Assembly (NCBI GenBank): GCA_028279425.1
Contig: JANQNV010000277.1
Location: 1-63,034 of the forward strand
Source of the DNA: Longimicrobiales bacterium
Lineage (GTDB): Bacteria; Gemmatimonadota; Gemmatimonadetes; Longimicrobiales; Gaopeijiaceae
Reading direction: 5' to 3'
DNA length: 63,034 nucleotides
The notes under the pieces were generated by a model, which was given only the letters and a program-made list of their open reading frames with translations, was not told the origin of the DNA and searched no databases. Made by a program: the position numbers and the translations under genes. Position 1 is the first letter of the stretch. Each line of letters begins with the position of its first letter. This document shows, piece after piece, positions 28,492-37,671 of this stretch.

Positions 28492-29584
28492 GCCCGGGGT
28501 CCAACGCCTCGACCTGCGCCTCGGGCCCGTCGCTCGCCCCGATGCGTACCCGATCACCCGGATCGATTTCGCGGCGCACGTACCCCAGGGCCAGCACCCC
28601 TTCCCTGGGTGAGGCGACCGCGCTGGTGATGCGCCCCACCACCTTTTCGCCGTCGACGCGCCAGAGTTCGGTGTCGGCCGCCGGGGTCGGCCCCTCGGGC
28701 AACCGGAGACGGCGCAGGTGCCGATTGACGCGTCCCCGGTCGCGGAGTCGGATGATCACCTCCTGGCCGGTGTAGCAGCCTTTGGAGTAGTCGATCGCAC
28801 GCTGGTGGACGCCAGCCTCGACGGGGATGAATTCCTCGGTCAGCTCCGCCCCGAACGCCGGTCGGCCGGCTTCGAGGCGGAGGGCCTCCCAGACCCCGGA
28901 CCCGATCCGTGCACCCCCGGCACCGAGCACAGCATCCCGCAATGCATCCACTTGGGCGACCCCGCCGACGACGTCCCACGCGGGGACCGCCACCTCCATC
29001 GACCGAACGATCACGAGCGGATGCGCGCCGCCGGCGTCGAGGGCCCGCAGGTCGCCCTCGTCCATGCCGGCCAGGTCGCCCTCCGTCAGCCGGCCGTTTC
29101 CGGCGCGCACGCCGAGCGAAGCGGCGGCGCCCGGACCCATCACGGTCACCACCGCCGTCTCGTCGGACACGTCGGCGACCCGTGCGAGCCGCGGAGGCAG
29201 AAAGCGTCCGAGGTGTGCACGAAGGGGATCGGCCCCGGCGAACGGGACGTCGAGCAGCAGCGACGCCGACTCGCCCTCCGCCCCGTCGGCCCGCCACAGC
29301 CGAAGGTCGCTGATCATCCGCCCTTTCGGACTCAGCACGACCGAATACTCGGCGCGCCCCCTCCGGACCCCCTCCGCGAGGTCCTCCCATGCATCGGGCA
29401 TGCGCCCCGTGATGACGCCGAGCAGCATGCCGGAGGGCTGTCGGCCGGTCACCGTCCAACGTCGCCGATGTGAACGGTCCCGTATCCCGACGCCCCCCGT
29501 CGCGGCCCCGTACTCGGCCGCGGGGTCGCCGAAGTGGCGGGCCACACGCGCCCCACGGAGGTCTCCCATGATCGGCTCGCTCAC
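28478..29584 (-). CDS. ygfZ: YgfZ/GcvT-like folate-binding protein (Fe-S cluster maintenance)
   Basis: A 368-aa protein of the GcvT/YgfZ family with the hallmark KGCYTGQEV motif near residue 270, which identifies YgfZ rather than the glycine-cleavage T-protein. YgfZ uses tetrahydrofolate in repair or maturation of some iron-sulfur enzymes. Several Fe-S proteins in the window (ActB, ETF-QO) would be possible clients. It overlaps the SirB1-like stop by 4 bp (ATGA). Confidence 0.88.
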   Translation of the reverse strand: MSEPIMGDLRGARVARHFGDPAAEYGAATGGVGIRDRSHRRRWTVTGRQPSGMLLGVITGRMPDAWEDLAEGVRRGRAEYSVVLSPKGRMISDLRLWRADGAEGESASLLLDVPFAGADPLRAHLGRFLPPRLARVADVSDETAVVTVMGPGAAASLGVRAGNGRLTEGDLAGMDEGDLRALDAGGAHPLVIVRSMEVAVPAWDVVGGVAQVDALRDAVLGAGGARIGSGVWEALRLEAGRPAFGAELTEEFIPVEAGVHQRAIDYSKGCYTGQEVIIRLRDRGRVNRHLRRLRLPEGPTPAADTELWRVDGEKVVGRITSAVASPREGVLALGYVRREIDPGDRVRIGASDGPEAQVEALDPGPTTG

Positions 29585-30480
29585 GGATCCACCCCCAGTT
29601 CCCGGAGCATCGCTCGAACACGGGGCGCCTCGGGCGACTCCGGCTCGCGTGCCAGGAACGTGCGCAGATGCCGGGCCGCCTCACTGGCCCGACCCAGTCG
29701 AGCGAAGAGGAGTCCCAGCTCGCGGTGCTCCTGGTGTTTGTCGGGGCGCAGCAGCAGGATCCGCTCCGCAGCCGCCACGGCACGAACGTTGTCGCCGACA
29801 TTCGCGTACAACGACTTCAGGTTGGTGAGCAGGCGAACGAGCATGTCCCGCCGACTGGCCGCCTCGAGATACGACGACCGCACCCGCACCATCCCACCGT
29901 AGACGCGGTCGAGAAACTCCTGGGCCTCGTCCTGGAAGCGCACCCGGCCGCCGTCGAAGGGGTCGATCAGCATCTGGAGCACGTCGCCCGCGTACCGAAC
30001 GAGAAAGTGGTGTGGGAAGTTCACCCCCTCCAGAGGCAGACCCAACCTCCACCCGACCTCGAGCACGACGATCCCCAGCGTCAACGGGATCCCCTTGCGA
30101 CGGTCGAGGACGTCGTTCAGAAACGAGTTCCTGGGGTCGTAGTACGCCTCCCGGTTCCCCTTGAATCCGTGCTTCTCGAAGACGACGGACAGCAGCTCCT
30201 CCAACACGACCGGCGGCGCCGTTTCGTCACTCAGCCGATCCCGCACCTCTTCGGCGATTTGATCCAGGCGGCCGAGGTAGGGCTCGGGCGGGAGTTGGGG
30301 GTATTCCTCCCTGGCGACGAGCAGCGCCATCCGGGCGAGGTCGAGCTCGGCATCGGGCCGAGCGGCCTCTCGGGCGAACTCCTGCCGGGGCGATGAAGAG
30401 GGTGCGGTCAAGGTTCTCGCGCGACCGGTACGTGGCGAATAGGTTGGCGTCGTTCGACGGGTCGACGACTCCATACCCAT
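29581..30480 (-). CDS. SirB1-family transglutaminase-like/TPR protein
   Basis: About 299 aa from ATG 30480 (ATG 30474 also possible; the frame stays open upstream but loses similarity). The conserved SirB1 (UPF0162) core is present: PDAELDLARMALLVAREEYP, DPRNSFLNDVLDRRKGIPLT and GVNFPHHFLVRY. The C-terminal 100 residues contain TPR-like helices (AAAERILLLRPDKHQEHREL). The function is unknown. Only 42 bp separate this start from the divergent selD start. Confidence 0.85.
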   Translation of the reverse strand: MGMESSTRRTTPTYSPRTGRARTLTAPSSSPRQEFAREAARPDAELDLARMALLVAREEYPQLPPEPYLGRLDQIAEEVRDRLSDETAPPVVLEELLSVVFEKHGFKGNREAYYDPRNSFLNDVLDRRKGIPLTLGIVVLEVGWRLGLPLEGVNFPHHFLVRYAGDVLQMLIDPFDGGRVRFQDEAQEFLDRVYGGMVRVRSSYLEAASRRDMLVRLLTNLKSLYANVGDNVRAVAAAERILLLRPDKHQEHRELGLLFARLGRASEAARHLRTFLAREPESPEAPRVRAMLRELGVDP

Positions 30481-30522
30481 CGATCCGATCGGGTTTCCCC
30501 TCCTTCGTCTCCGGAGACGAAC

Positions 30523-31605
30523 ATGGCCGACCAAGAGGCCGGCGCACCCCGTGACCAACGCCCCAGGATCCGCCTGAGCCACCTGTCGCACGGCGCCGGC
30601 TGAGCTTGCAAACTCGGCATGTCCGAGCTGGCGCAGGTCCTGCGTCCTCTTCTTCCACACGGTGATCCTCACGCTCTCGTCGATGCTTCGTCGGGAGACG
30701 ATGCCGCCGTGTACCTGCTCGAGGGCGAAACCACACGCGCCATCGTGGTCAGCGTGGACTTCTTCACCCCCATGGTCGACGACGCCGGGGACTTCGGTCG
30801 CATCGCGGCCGCCAACGCCCTGTCGGACCTCTACGCCATGGGGGCGCGGCCGCTCTTCGCCCTCAACCTGCTGGGATTTCCCAGAAGACTCCTCGACTCC
30901 GGCCTCGCCGAAGAGATGATCGCGGGCGCGGCATCGGTCGCGACGCTCGCCGGAGTGCCGATTCTCGGCGGCCACTCGATCGACGATCCGGAGCCGAAGT
31001 TCGGGATGGTGGTGGTCGGAGAAGCCAACCGCGACCGCCTGGTGACCAACGGGGGCGCACGGCCGGGCGACCGCCTCGTGCTGACCAAGGCACTCGGCAC
31101 CGGACTCGTGACGACCGCCCTCAAGAACGACGCGACGGACGACGAGACGATCGCCTCGGCCGTCGCCTCCATGACGACGCTCAACGACGCGGCGTGCGAA
31201 GCGATGATGGAGGTGGGGGTCGAGGCCGCGACCGACGTGACGGGGTTCGGGCTCCTCGGACACATGCGCAGCCTTCTCACAGCCTCGGAGTGCGAGGCCA
31301 TCGTGCGCAGTGAGACCGTACCCATCCTGCCGGGCGCGCTCGAGTTGGCACGGGAGGGTCAGGTGCCCGGAGGGAGCCGCCGCAACCTAGAAGACCTCGC
31401 GAGCGACGTGGTCTGGGGTGCCGGAATCGAGGAGCCGCTGCGCGTCGTGCTGTGCGACGCGCAGACCTCGGGTGGTCTGCTCATGGCGGTAGAGGGAACG
31501 CGTCTCGACGCACTGCTCGCAGCTCTGCGCGATCGAGCCGTTTCGGCGGCCGTGATCGGCACCGTAGTCGACGGCGACCGACCGGGACGCATCGAGGTCG
31601 TCTGA
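30523..31605 (+). CDS. selD: Selenide, water dikinase (SelD) with selenocysteine at residue 27
   Basis: A 360-aa SelD when the UGA at 30601-30603 is read as selenocysteine. The ATG at 30523 has GGAG 6 bp upstream (30513-30516). The new N-terminus reads through SHLSHGAG-U27-A-C29-K30, which aligns exactly with HGAG-C17-G-C19-K20 of E. coli SelD; Sec replaces the catalytic Cys. Downstream, the usual motifs follow (SSGDDAAVY, VDFFTPMVDD, GGHSIDDPEP, TDVTGFGLLGH, CDAQTSGGLL). The enzyme makes selenophosphate from selenide and ATP for Sec-tRNA synthesis. A call from ATG 30619 would drop the catalytic loop. Confidence 0.93.
30601..30603 (+). other. Selenocysteine codon UGA in selD
   Basis: In-frame TGA at codon 27 of selD. 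The codons before it (CAC GGC GCC GGC) and after it (GCT TGC AAA CTC GGC) give the conserved HGAG-U-A-C-K-L-G catalytic loop, so the reading frame is under protein-level constraint on both sides of the UGA. Confidence 0.92.
30604..30646 (+). promoter_or_regulatory. Candidate bacterial SECIS element of selD
   Basis: Directly after the UGA. A 6-bp stem (30630-30635 with 30641-30646, one G-U pair) closes a 5-base GGUCC loop at 30636-30640, about 32 nt after the UGA. The AGGUC in the loop region is the same as in the E. coli fdhF SECIS. A second 5-bp hairpin (30613-30617 with 30623-30627, loop CAUGU) lies closer to the UGA. Confidence 0.7.
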
Positions 31606-31633
31606 GGCGCGACCTGCCCGCCCCGGCAGAGGA

Positions 31634-32434
31634 TTACGCTCCCTCGATCATCTCGGCCGGGAGCTCGCGCTCGACCACCTCGCCACCCTCGAGGCCGACG
31701 TAGTAGACCTTCGCCTCGGCCCGCGTCTTCACCACGCGCGCGACTTCGTTGTCGGCGAAATAGATCCCTGCATCGTTGTCGCATGCGTAGCCCGGCTTGA
31801 GCTGACCCGAGCCGATCATGCGATGGTAGGTCGGACGGCGCACCGCCTCACCGTCGTAGTGCGGCGAGTGGCTGCCGCGCAGGAAGCCCAGGCACTCGAT
31901 CTTGGTCACTTCCCGAGGCCGAGAGTCCGTGGTGCCCTCCTCGAACCAGCAGAGCGACCCCGCACTCGCTCCTCCGAGCACGATGCCGCGGTCCCACGCC
32001 TCCCGCAGGACCTCGTCGATGCCCTGCGCCCGCCAGATCGCCTGCTGGTTGAGGGTGTTGCCACCCGACACCACGATGCCGTCCATCGACAGGAACACCT
32101 CTTCCCAGCTGCGATCCTGTGAGTAGCTGCTGATGAAGCTCTCCTGCACATGGGGCTCGACGTCGAGCGGGGCACAGTACTCGTAGAACCGGATGATCCC
32201 GGATTCGCGATCGGCCGACGCTGTCGGCAGGTAGCAGATCCGCGGCCGCGTTCGGCCGGTGAGCTCGGCCATGTAGGAGATGAACTCGGTGCGGAAACCA
32301 CCGCCCGCGATGAGAATCTTGCGTCCTTCCTGCCGAGGGGGCCGTGGTCCGACCCCCTCCGGCAGGTGTCCCGCTCCGACCCCGAGACCCAGACCGGTCA
32401 CCGCCGAGGCCGCCAGGAAATCTCTGCGCTCCAT
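31634..32434 (-). CDS. Peptidase S51 (cyanophycinase/dipeptidase E)-like protein with Tat signal
   Basis: About 266 aa from ATG 32434. The N-terminus (MERRDFLAASAVTGLGLGVG) is a typical Tat signal, so the protein is probably exported. The core belongs to the type 1 glutamine amidotransferase-like S51 peptidases, with IVVSGGNTLNQQAIW and the nucleophile-elbow Ser in LGGASAGSLCW. Relatives cleave Asp-dipeptides or cyanophycin; the substrate is not known here. It converges with selD and lies 91 bp from the lon stop on the same strand. Confidence 0.8.
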   Translation of the reverse strand: MERRDFLAASAVTGLGLGVGAGHLPEGVGPRPPRQEGRKILIAGGGFRTEFISYMAELTGRTRPRICYLPTASADRESGIIRFYEYCAPLDVEPHVQESFISSYSQDRSWEEVFLSMDGIVVSGGNTLNQQAIWRAQGIDEVLREAWDRGIVLGGASAGSLCWFEEGTTDSRPREVTKIECLGFLRGSHSPHYDGEAVRRPTYHRMIGSGQLKPGYACDNDAGIYFADNEVARVVKTRAEAKVYYVGLEGGEVVERELPAEMIEGA

Positions 32435-32525
32435 ATCCGGGTCTCCGTGTGCACGTGGCTGTACAGTCCCTCGAATCGGGTCGGCGTTCGCGGCGTGTCC
32501 ATCCGCTCCTTGCGCGCAATGCGAC

Positions 32526-35060
32526 CTAGGCGCGCGCAGGCGCCTCGTCGTGGGGCGGGCTCTTGCGCCGCGTCTTCGTCGCACGCTTCGACGAACCCTT
32601 GCCCGACGTTCCGGGCGACGTGCCCCCCGCCGCGCGACGGAAGGCGATCTGCATGACGTCGTCGAGGGACTCGACCAGGTGCACGGTCAGCATCTTCCGC
32701 ACGTCCTTGGGGAGGTCGTCGAGATCGGCCTCGTTGTCCTTGGGCACGATGATCTCGCTGATCCCGGCGCGAACCGCACCGAGAAGCTTCTCCTTCACAC
32801 CGCCGATCGGCAACACGCGACCCGTCAGGGTCAGCTCACCGGTCATCGCCACATCGCGCCGTACCCGCTTGTGGGCCAGCGCCGAGACCAACGAGGTCGC
32901 CATGGTGATCCCCGCCGACGGACCATCCTTCGGGATGGCTCCCGCAGGGACGTGGATGTGGACCTCCTGGCCCTTGAGGGCGCCCTCGGCGATCCCCAGG
33001 TCCTTCCAGTTCGCTTTGGCATAACTGAGCGCCGCGCGACCGGACTCCTTCATCACGTCGCCCAGCTGACCCGTGAGCACCAGACCGCCCTCGCCGGGCA
33101 TGACGCTCGCCTCGACGAACATGATGTCGCCACCCATCGGGGTGTAGAACATGCCCGTGGCGACGCCCACGGTGTCCTCCATCGCCATGCGTTCCGGGTG
33201 CACCCGGGGTCGCCCCAGCAACTCGCGAATCCCGTCCTTGTCGATCGGTTCGGGGCCCGCATCGTCGGCGATCCGCCGTGCCACCTTGCGCGCGAGTTTG
33301 CCGATTTCGCGCTCCAACTGCCGCACGCCCGCCTCGCGGGTGTACTCCTGCACGACCGAGGTCAGCCCCTCTTCGGTCAGTTCGAGCTCGCCTTCGTACA
33401 GCCCGTTGGCCTTCTCCTGCCGCGGCAGGAGATACCGCTTGGCGATCTCGAGCTTCTCGGCCTCGGTATAGCCGGAGAACTCGACGCGCTCCATGCGGTC
33501 GAGCAGCGGTGCCGGAATCCGGTCGATGTAGTTCGCGGTCGCGATGAACAACACCTCCGAAAGATCGAAGGGGATCCCCAGGTAGTGGTCCACGAACGAA
33601 GAGTTCTGCGCGGGGTCGAGCACCTCGAGCAGGGCCGAACTCGGATCGCCCTGGAACGAGACGCCGAGCTTGTCGACCTCATCGAGCAGGAAGACCGGGT
33701 TCTTGCTCTTGGCCTGGCGCATGCCCTGAACGATCCTGCCCGGCATGGCTCCCACATAGGTGCGCCGATGACCGCGGATGTCGGCCTCGTCGCGGGCGCC
33801 TCCGAGCGAAATGCGGACGTACTTCCGGCCCAGCGCCTTGGCGATCGACTTCGCGATCGAGGTCTTCCCTACGCCGGGAGGACCCACGAACAAGAGAATC
33901 GGGCCGCGGGGAGACGACTCCTCGGCATCGGACTCTTCGCCGTCGTCGGCGTCTCCGTCTTCCGCCGCCGCGGCCTCACCCTCGGCCTCGTCAGCGGCCC
34001 CACCCTGTGGTCCCTCGACGGCCTCGGCCCTCTCCGTCTGAAGCTTCCGCACGGCGAGGAACTCGAGCACGCGGTCCTTGACGTCTTCGAGCCCATAGTG
34101 GTCGTCGTCGAGAATCTCCTGCGAGATCGCGAGGTCGATCTTGTCTTCGGTCCGCTCGTTCCAGGGCAGCTCGATGATCCACTCGAGGAAGGTACGGATC
34201 ACCTGGTATTCGGCCGACTGGGGTGAGGTGCGCTCCAACCGACGCAGCTCCCGGTCGACCTCGGAGCGGGCCTCTTCCTCGAGGTCCAGCGCCTCCAGGC
34301 GCTCCTTGAGCTCGTCGAGGTCGCCCTGCTCCTCCTCTTCTCCCAGCTCCTTCTGGATCTGCTTGAGCTGCTCGCGAAGCAACATCTCCCGCTGACGCTC
34401 ACCCAACTCCGACTGCACGCGCGCCTGGATCTCCTCCTGCGCATCGATCCGGGCCAACTCCCGCTCGACGGCCACGAGGGCCTGCCGCATCCGCTCCTCG
34501 TCGTCGAGCACCTCGAGCAGCTTCTGCTTCTCGGGGGTGGGCAATTCGAGGTAGAAGGCGACGAGATCTGCGAAGGGGCCAGGCTCGTCGACGCCCTGGA
34601 TCAGCTGGTTGAGGGCTTCGGCCGGCACGCCGCGCCGGGTGCCCAACTCGGCCGCGCGATCGCGCAATTCCCGGTCGAGAGCCTGGAAGGCCGGGTCTGC
34701 CACGTCGCGGGGCTCGTGTCGGTCCATGCCCAGCAAGACGGCGCGAAGCATCTCCTCGCCGTCTTCCTGGTAGCTGATCGCCTGCGCGCGGCTCTCACCC
34801 TGAACCAACAGTTGGACGCCCCCGCGCACGCGGTGCGTCTGGATGATCCGCACGACGGTGCCCACGTTGAAGAGCACGCTCGGCTCGGGCTCGTCGACGT
34901 TTTCGCGCTGGGCTACGGCGAAAAGCCGTCGATCTCCATCGAGCGCCGCCTGGACAGCCTCCACCGTGCCCGGGCGGCCCGCACTGATCGGAACCGCCAC
35001 CCCGGGATAGACGACCGTGTCTCGGAGCGGGAGGACTGGAAGTGTGAATCGCTCACCCAT
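32526..35060 (-). CDS. lon: ATP-dependent protease La (Lon), with an acidic insertion
   Basis: 844 aa from ATG 35060 (AGAGGGG 5 bp upstream). N-terminal substrate domain (LPVLPLRDTVVYPGV), AAA+ ATPase (Walker A GPPGVGKTS near residue 393, Walker B PVFLLDEVDKLG) and C-terminal protease domain with the catalytic Ser in PKDGPSAGITMA and Lys in GGVKEKLLGA. It degrades damaged and regulatory proteins. Unusual: residues about 341-384 are an Ala/Glu/Asp-rich stretch (GEAAAAEDGDADDGEESDAE) inserted just before Walker A, where most Lon proteins have only a few residues. The basic C-terminal tail is also extended. Confidence 0.95.
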   Translation of the reverse strand: MGERFTLPVLPLRDTVVYPGVAVPISAGRPGTVEAVQAALDGDRRLFAVAQRENVDEPEPSVLFNVGTVVRIIQTHRVRGGVQLLVQGESRAQAISYQEDGEEMLRAVLLGMDRHEPRDVADPAFQALDRELRDRAAELGTRRGVPAEALNQLIQGVDEPGPFADLVAFYLELPTPEKQKLLEVLDDEERMRQALVAVERELARIDAQEEIQARVQSELGERQREMLLREQLKQIQKELGEEEEQGDLDELKERLEALDLEEEARSEVDRELRRLERTSPQSAEYQVIRTFLEWIIELPWNERTEDKIDLAISQEILDDDHYGLEDVKDRVLEFLAVRKLQTERAEAVEGPQGGAADEAEGEAAAAEDGDADDGEESDAEESSPRGPILLFVGPPGVGKTSIAKSIAKALGRKYVRISLGGARDEADIRGHRRTYVGAMPGRIVQGMRQAKSKNPVFLLDEVDKLGVSFQGDPSSALLEVLDPAQNSSFVDHYLGIPFDLSEVLFIATANYIDRIPAPLLDRMERVEFSGYTEAEKLEIAKRYLLPRQEKANGLYEGELELTEEGLTSVVQEYTREAGVRQLEREIGKLARKVARRIADDAGPEPIDKDGIRELLGRPRVHPERMAMEDTVGVATGMFYTPMGGDIMFVEASVMPGEGGLVLTGQLGDVMKESGRAALSYAKANWKDLGIAEGALKGQEVHIHVPAGAIPKDGPSAGITMATSLVSALAHKRVRRDVAMTGELTLTGRVLPIGGVKEKLLGAVRAGISEIIVPKDNEADLDDLPKDVRKMLTVHLVESLDDVMQIAFRRAAGGTSPGTSGKGSSKRATKTRRKSPPHDEAPARA

Positions 35061-35320
35061 GTTGACCCCTCTTCGGAACACCCGGTCTCGCTCGACGAGA
35101 ACGCCCGTTCCGTTGTATGTCGGATGTATCGCCTGCGGCCCTCCGACCGCCCGCGCTTGAATTCCGAGGAGTGTGCAGGATGCGGGCCACGGGATTTCGC
35201 GGTCCGGCCCGCGCGGATGGCAGACTCCGCTGCCAATGTGGCGCGGAGTGGCGGCATGCGCGAGCAGAACCTGCCCAGGCGGCGTATCATACGACTCGCC
35301 GCACGCAACCGGAGGCAACC
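35061..35320. promoter_or_regulatory. Divergent intergenic region between lon and the MBL gene
   Basis: 260 bp holding both promoters. TATCAT at 35285-35290 is a fair -10 box for the MBL operon (25-bp leader), but no good -35 box is seen. For lon, CATACAAC about 55 bp upstream of its ATG is only a weak candidate. I found no HrcA/CIRCE element and no further gene. Confidence 0.3.
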
Positions 35321-35953
35321 ATGCACTCGCAACTCCTCGACGGGGTCACCTGGTTCCGGGGTTCGTCGATACGAATTCGGCGCGCCGGCCTCGAACTCCA
35401 CGTCGATCCATATGGCCATGACGCCGACACGCCCGACGGCGGTGCGGACTTCATCCTCCTGACCCACCCCCACTACGACAACTTTTCCGAAGAGGAGATC
35501 GACCGGCTCCGCGGAGCCGACACGGTCCTGATCGCGCCGGCCACGATGAAGAAGCAGTTGAGCGACGCCGATCACTTTCTGCGTCCGGGCGACATGCTCC
35601 AGCTGCAGGACCTGGACCTCATCGCCATGCCCGCCTACAACGTCGACAAGCGCTACCACCCGCCCGAGGCGGGGTGGCTCGGCTATGTGTTCACCCTCGA
35701 CGGGGTGACGTTCTACCACGCCGGCGACACCGACCTGATCGACGCCATGATGTCGGTCCGATGCGACGTGGCCTTCCTTCCGGTCGACGGACACTACACC
35801 ATGGATGCCGATGCAGCCGTCCGGGCCGCCGAACGATGCGGCGCACAGACCGTCGTCCCGATTCGTTGGAGCGACGGGCCTACGGCGCGCGAGGCCGAGC
35901 GCCTCGCCGACACTGAGGGCCTCAACGTTGAACTTCTGGAGCGAACCGCATGA
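35321..35953 (+). CDS. MBL-fold (UlaG-like) protein with altered metal-site residues
   Basis: About 210 aa from ATG 35321, with GGAGG 5 bp upstream. The fold of UlaG-type metallo-hydrolases is visible: ILLTHPHYDNFSEEEI, FYHAGDTDLID, VAFLPVDGHYTMD. The usual HxHxDH reads H49-P-H51-Y-D53-N54, so the last His is Asn, and the late His (usually P-M-H) is Arg in VVPIRWSDG. The metal site may be remodelled. It overlaps the gamma-glutamyltransferase gene by 4 bp. Confidence 0.82.
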   Translation: MHSQLLDGVTWFRGSSIRIRRAGLELHVDPYGHDADTPDGGADFILLTHPHYDNFSEEEIDRLRGADTVLIAPATMKKQLSDADHFLRPGDMLQLQDLDLIAMPAYNVDKRYHPPEAGWLGYVFTLDGVTFYHAGDTDLIDAMMSVRCDVAFLPVDGHYTMDADAAVRAAERCGAQTVVPIRWSDGPTAREAERLADTEGLNVELLERTA

Positions 35954-37671
35954 CTCGTCGTACCTCGGCCTCTCCCCTCGTCGTCGCGCTCGTCGCGCTC
36001 CCCGCCCTCTCCTCCCTCGCCTGTTCACCCATGGATGCCACCGGCTCGGCAGCGACCGACACCTCCGGCGCCGACGCTACCCCGCTTCCGGTCGCGGGCC
36101 GCTCGACCGTCTACGCTCCGCACGGGCTCGTCGCGACGAGTCAACCACTCGCCTCGACGGCGGCCCTCAGGATTCTCGAGGAGGGCGGAAACGCATTCGA
36201 CGCAGCCGTCGCGGCCTCGGCGGTGCTCTCTCTGGTCGAGCCGCACATGACGGGGCTGGGGGGTGACCTGTTCGCGATCTTCTGGTCGACCGACGAAGAG
36301 CGGGTCGTGGGCCTCGACGCCTCCGGTCGCGCGGGCGCGCGCATGAGCCCCGACCAGATCCGGGCCGACGGCTTCGAGCGGGTGCCCTACCAGGGACCCG
36401 GATCCGTCACCGTTCCCGGAGCGATCGCGGGCTGGGCCGCCCTCCTCGACCGCTATGGATCCATGTCGCTCGCCGACGTCGTGCGACCCGCGATCGACCT
36501 GGCGGAGGACGGCTTCCCCGTATCGCCGATCATTGCCCGCCAATGGCAGAACCAGCTCGACCTGCTCCAGGACGACGAGGGGGCCACGGCCACCTACCTG
36601 GTCGACGGAGAGCGGGCTCCGCGGGCTGGGGAATGGTTCCGGAACCCCGACTTCGCCGCCTCGCTGCGCGTGATCGCGGAGCAGGGGCCGTCGGCGATGT
36701 ACGGCGGTGAGCTGGGCCGGCGCATCGTGGCCCACCTCGACGAAGTCGGCGGGTACCTCACCAACGACGACATGGCCGGCATGGAGGTCAGCTGGGTCGA
36801 GCCCCTCAGTGTGGACTATCGCGACTGGACCGTCTGGGAACTGCCGCCCGCCGGCCAGGGCATCGCGGCGCTGCAGATGCTGGAGATGCTGGAGCCCCTC
36901 GACATCGCTGGCATGGGTCACAACTCGGCCGAATACCTCCATCACCTGATCGAGGCCAAGAAACTCGCCTTCGCCGATCTGGCCCGCTACGTGTCCGACA
37001 CCGACCATCTCGAGGTCACGCCAGAAGCGCTTCTCGACCCCGAGTACATCGAACGCCGGCGGGCACTGATCGACCCCACGCGGGCCCAGGAACAGGTCGA
37101 ACCCGGCGATGCCGTGCAACAGAGTGAGACCGTGTTTCTGGTCGTCGCCGATGACGAGGGCAATCAGATCGCCTTCATCCACTCGATCTTCGAGTACTTC
37201 GGTTCGGGGGTCGTGGTACCGGGCACGGGCTTCGTGCTCCAGAATCGCGGAGCCGGCTTCACCCTCGACGACGGGCACCCCAATCAGGTGGCACCCGGAA
37301 AGCGACCCTTCCACACCCTGATCCCGGGCTTCGTGACCCGTAACGGCGAGCCCTACATGGCCTTCGGCGTCATGGGCGGTTCCATGCAGCCACAAGGCCA
37401 CGTGCAGCTGCTACTCAACATGTTCGACTTCGGGATGGACCCGCAGGAGGCCGTCGACGCGGCCCGCTTCCGGCATCTCGGGGGACTGCGTGTCGCCATG
37501 GAAAACGTGACCCCCGCGCTGCGAGCCGAACTCGAGGCGATGGGGCACACGATCACGGAAGACTGGACCCGGACGGCCTTCGGCGGTGCCCAGGTGGTGG
37601 TTCGACTCGACGGAGGCGGATGGGGCGGCGCCTCGGACGCGCGCAAAGACGGTATGGCGGTGGGCTACTGA
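35950..37671 (+). CDS. ggt: Gamma-glutamyltransferase
   Basis: A 573-aa Ntn-hydrolase. The signal sequence ends in a lipobox-like SSLAC, so it is probably a periplasmic lipoprotein. Family motifs: GGNAFDAAVAASAVLSLVEP, HMTGLGGDLFAIFW, GAIAGWAALLDRYGSM. The protein is expected to self-cleave before T394 (SETVFLVVADDEGN), the nucleophile of the small subunit, followed by FHTLIPGFV and GVMGGSMQPQGH. It breaks down glutathione-like gamma-glutamyl compounds. It is coupled to the MBL gene before it and the NUDIX gene after it. Confidence 0.93.
   Translation: MTRRTSASPLVVALVALPALSSLACSPMDATGSAATDTSGADATPLPVAGRSTVYAPHGLVATSQPLASTAALRILEEGGNAFDAAVAASAVLSLVEPHMTGLGGDLFAIFWSTDEERVVGLDASGRAGARMSPDQIRADGFERVPYQGPGSVTVPGAIAGWAALLDRYGSMSLADVVRPAIDLAEDGFPVSPIIARQWQNQLDLLQDDEGATATYLVDGERAPRAGEWFRNPDFAASLRVIAEQGPSAMYGGELGRRIVAHLDEVGGYLTNDDMAGMEVSWVEPLSVDYRDWTVWELPPAGQGIAALQMLEMLEPLDIAGMGHNSAEYLHHLIEAKKLAFADLARYVSDTDHLEVTPEALLDPEYIERRRALIDPTRAQEQVEPGDAVQQSETVFLVVADDEGNQIAFIHSIFEYFGSGVVVPGTGFVLQNRGAGFTLDDGHPNQVAPGKRPFHTLIPGFVTRNGEPYMAFGVMGGSMQPQGHVQLLLNMFDFGMDPQEAVDAARFRHLGGLRVAMENVTPALRAELEAMGHTITEDWTRTAFGGAQVVVRLDGGGWGGASDARKDGMAVGY

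Noticed and set aside
30613..30627. The first hairpin after the UGA as the SECIS
   Set aside because: Its loop (CAUGU) lacks the G-rich start of bacterial SECIS loops and it is close to the UGA; the second hairpin with GGUCC fits better.
30619..31605. selD starting at ATG 30619 (328 aa)
   Set aside because: It would lack the HGAG-x-x-C-K catalytic loop; the upstream frame supplies it with a UGA at the catalytic position and a good ribosome-binding site.
32280..34226. 648-residue plus-strand frame opposite lon
   Set aside because: It mirrors the Lon coding frame and has no recognisable domain.
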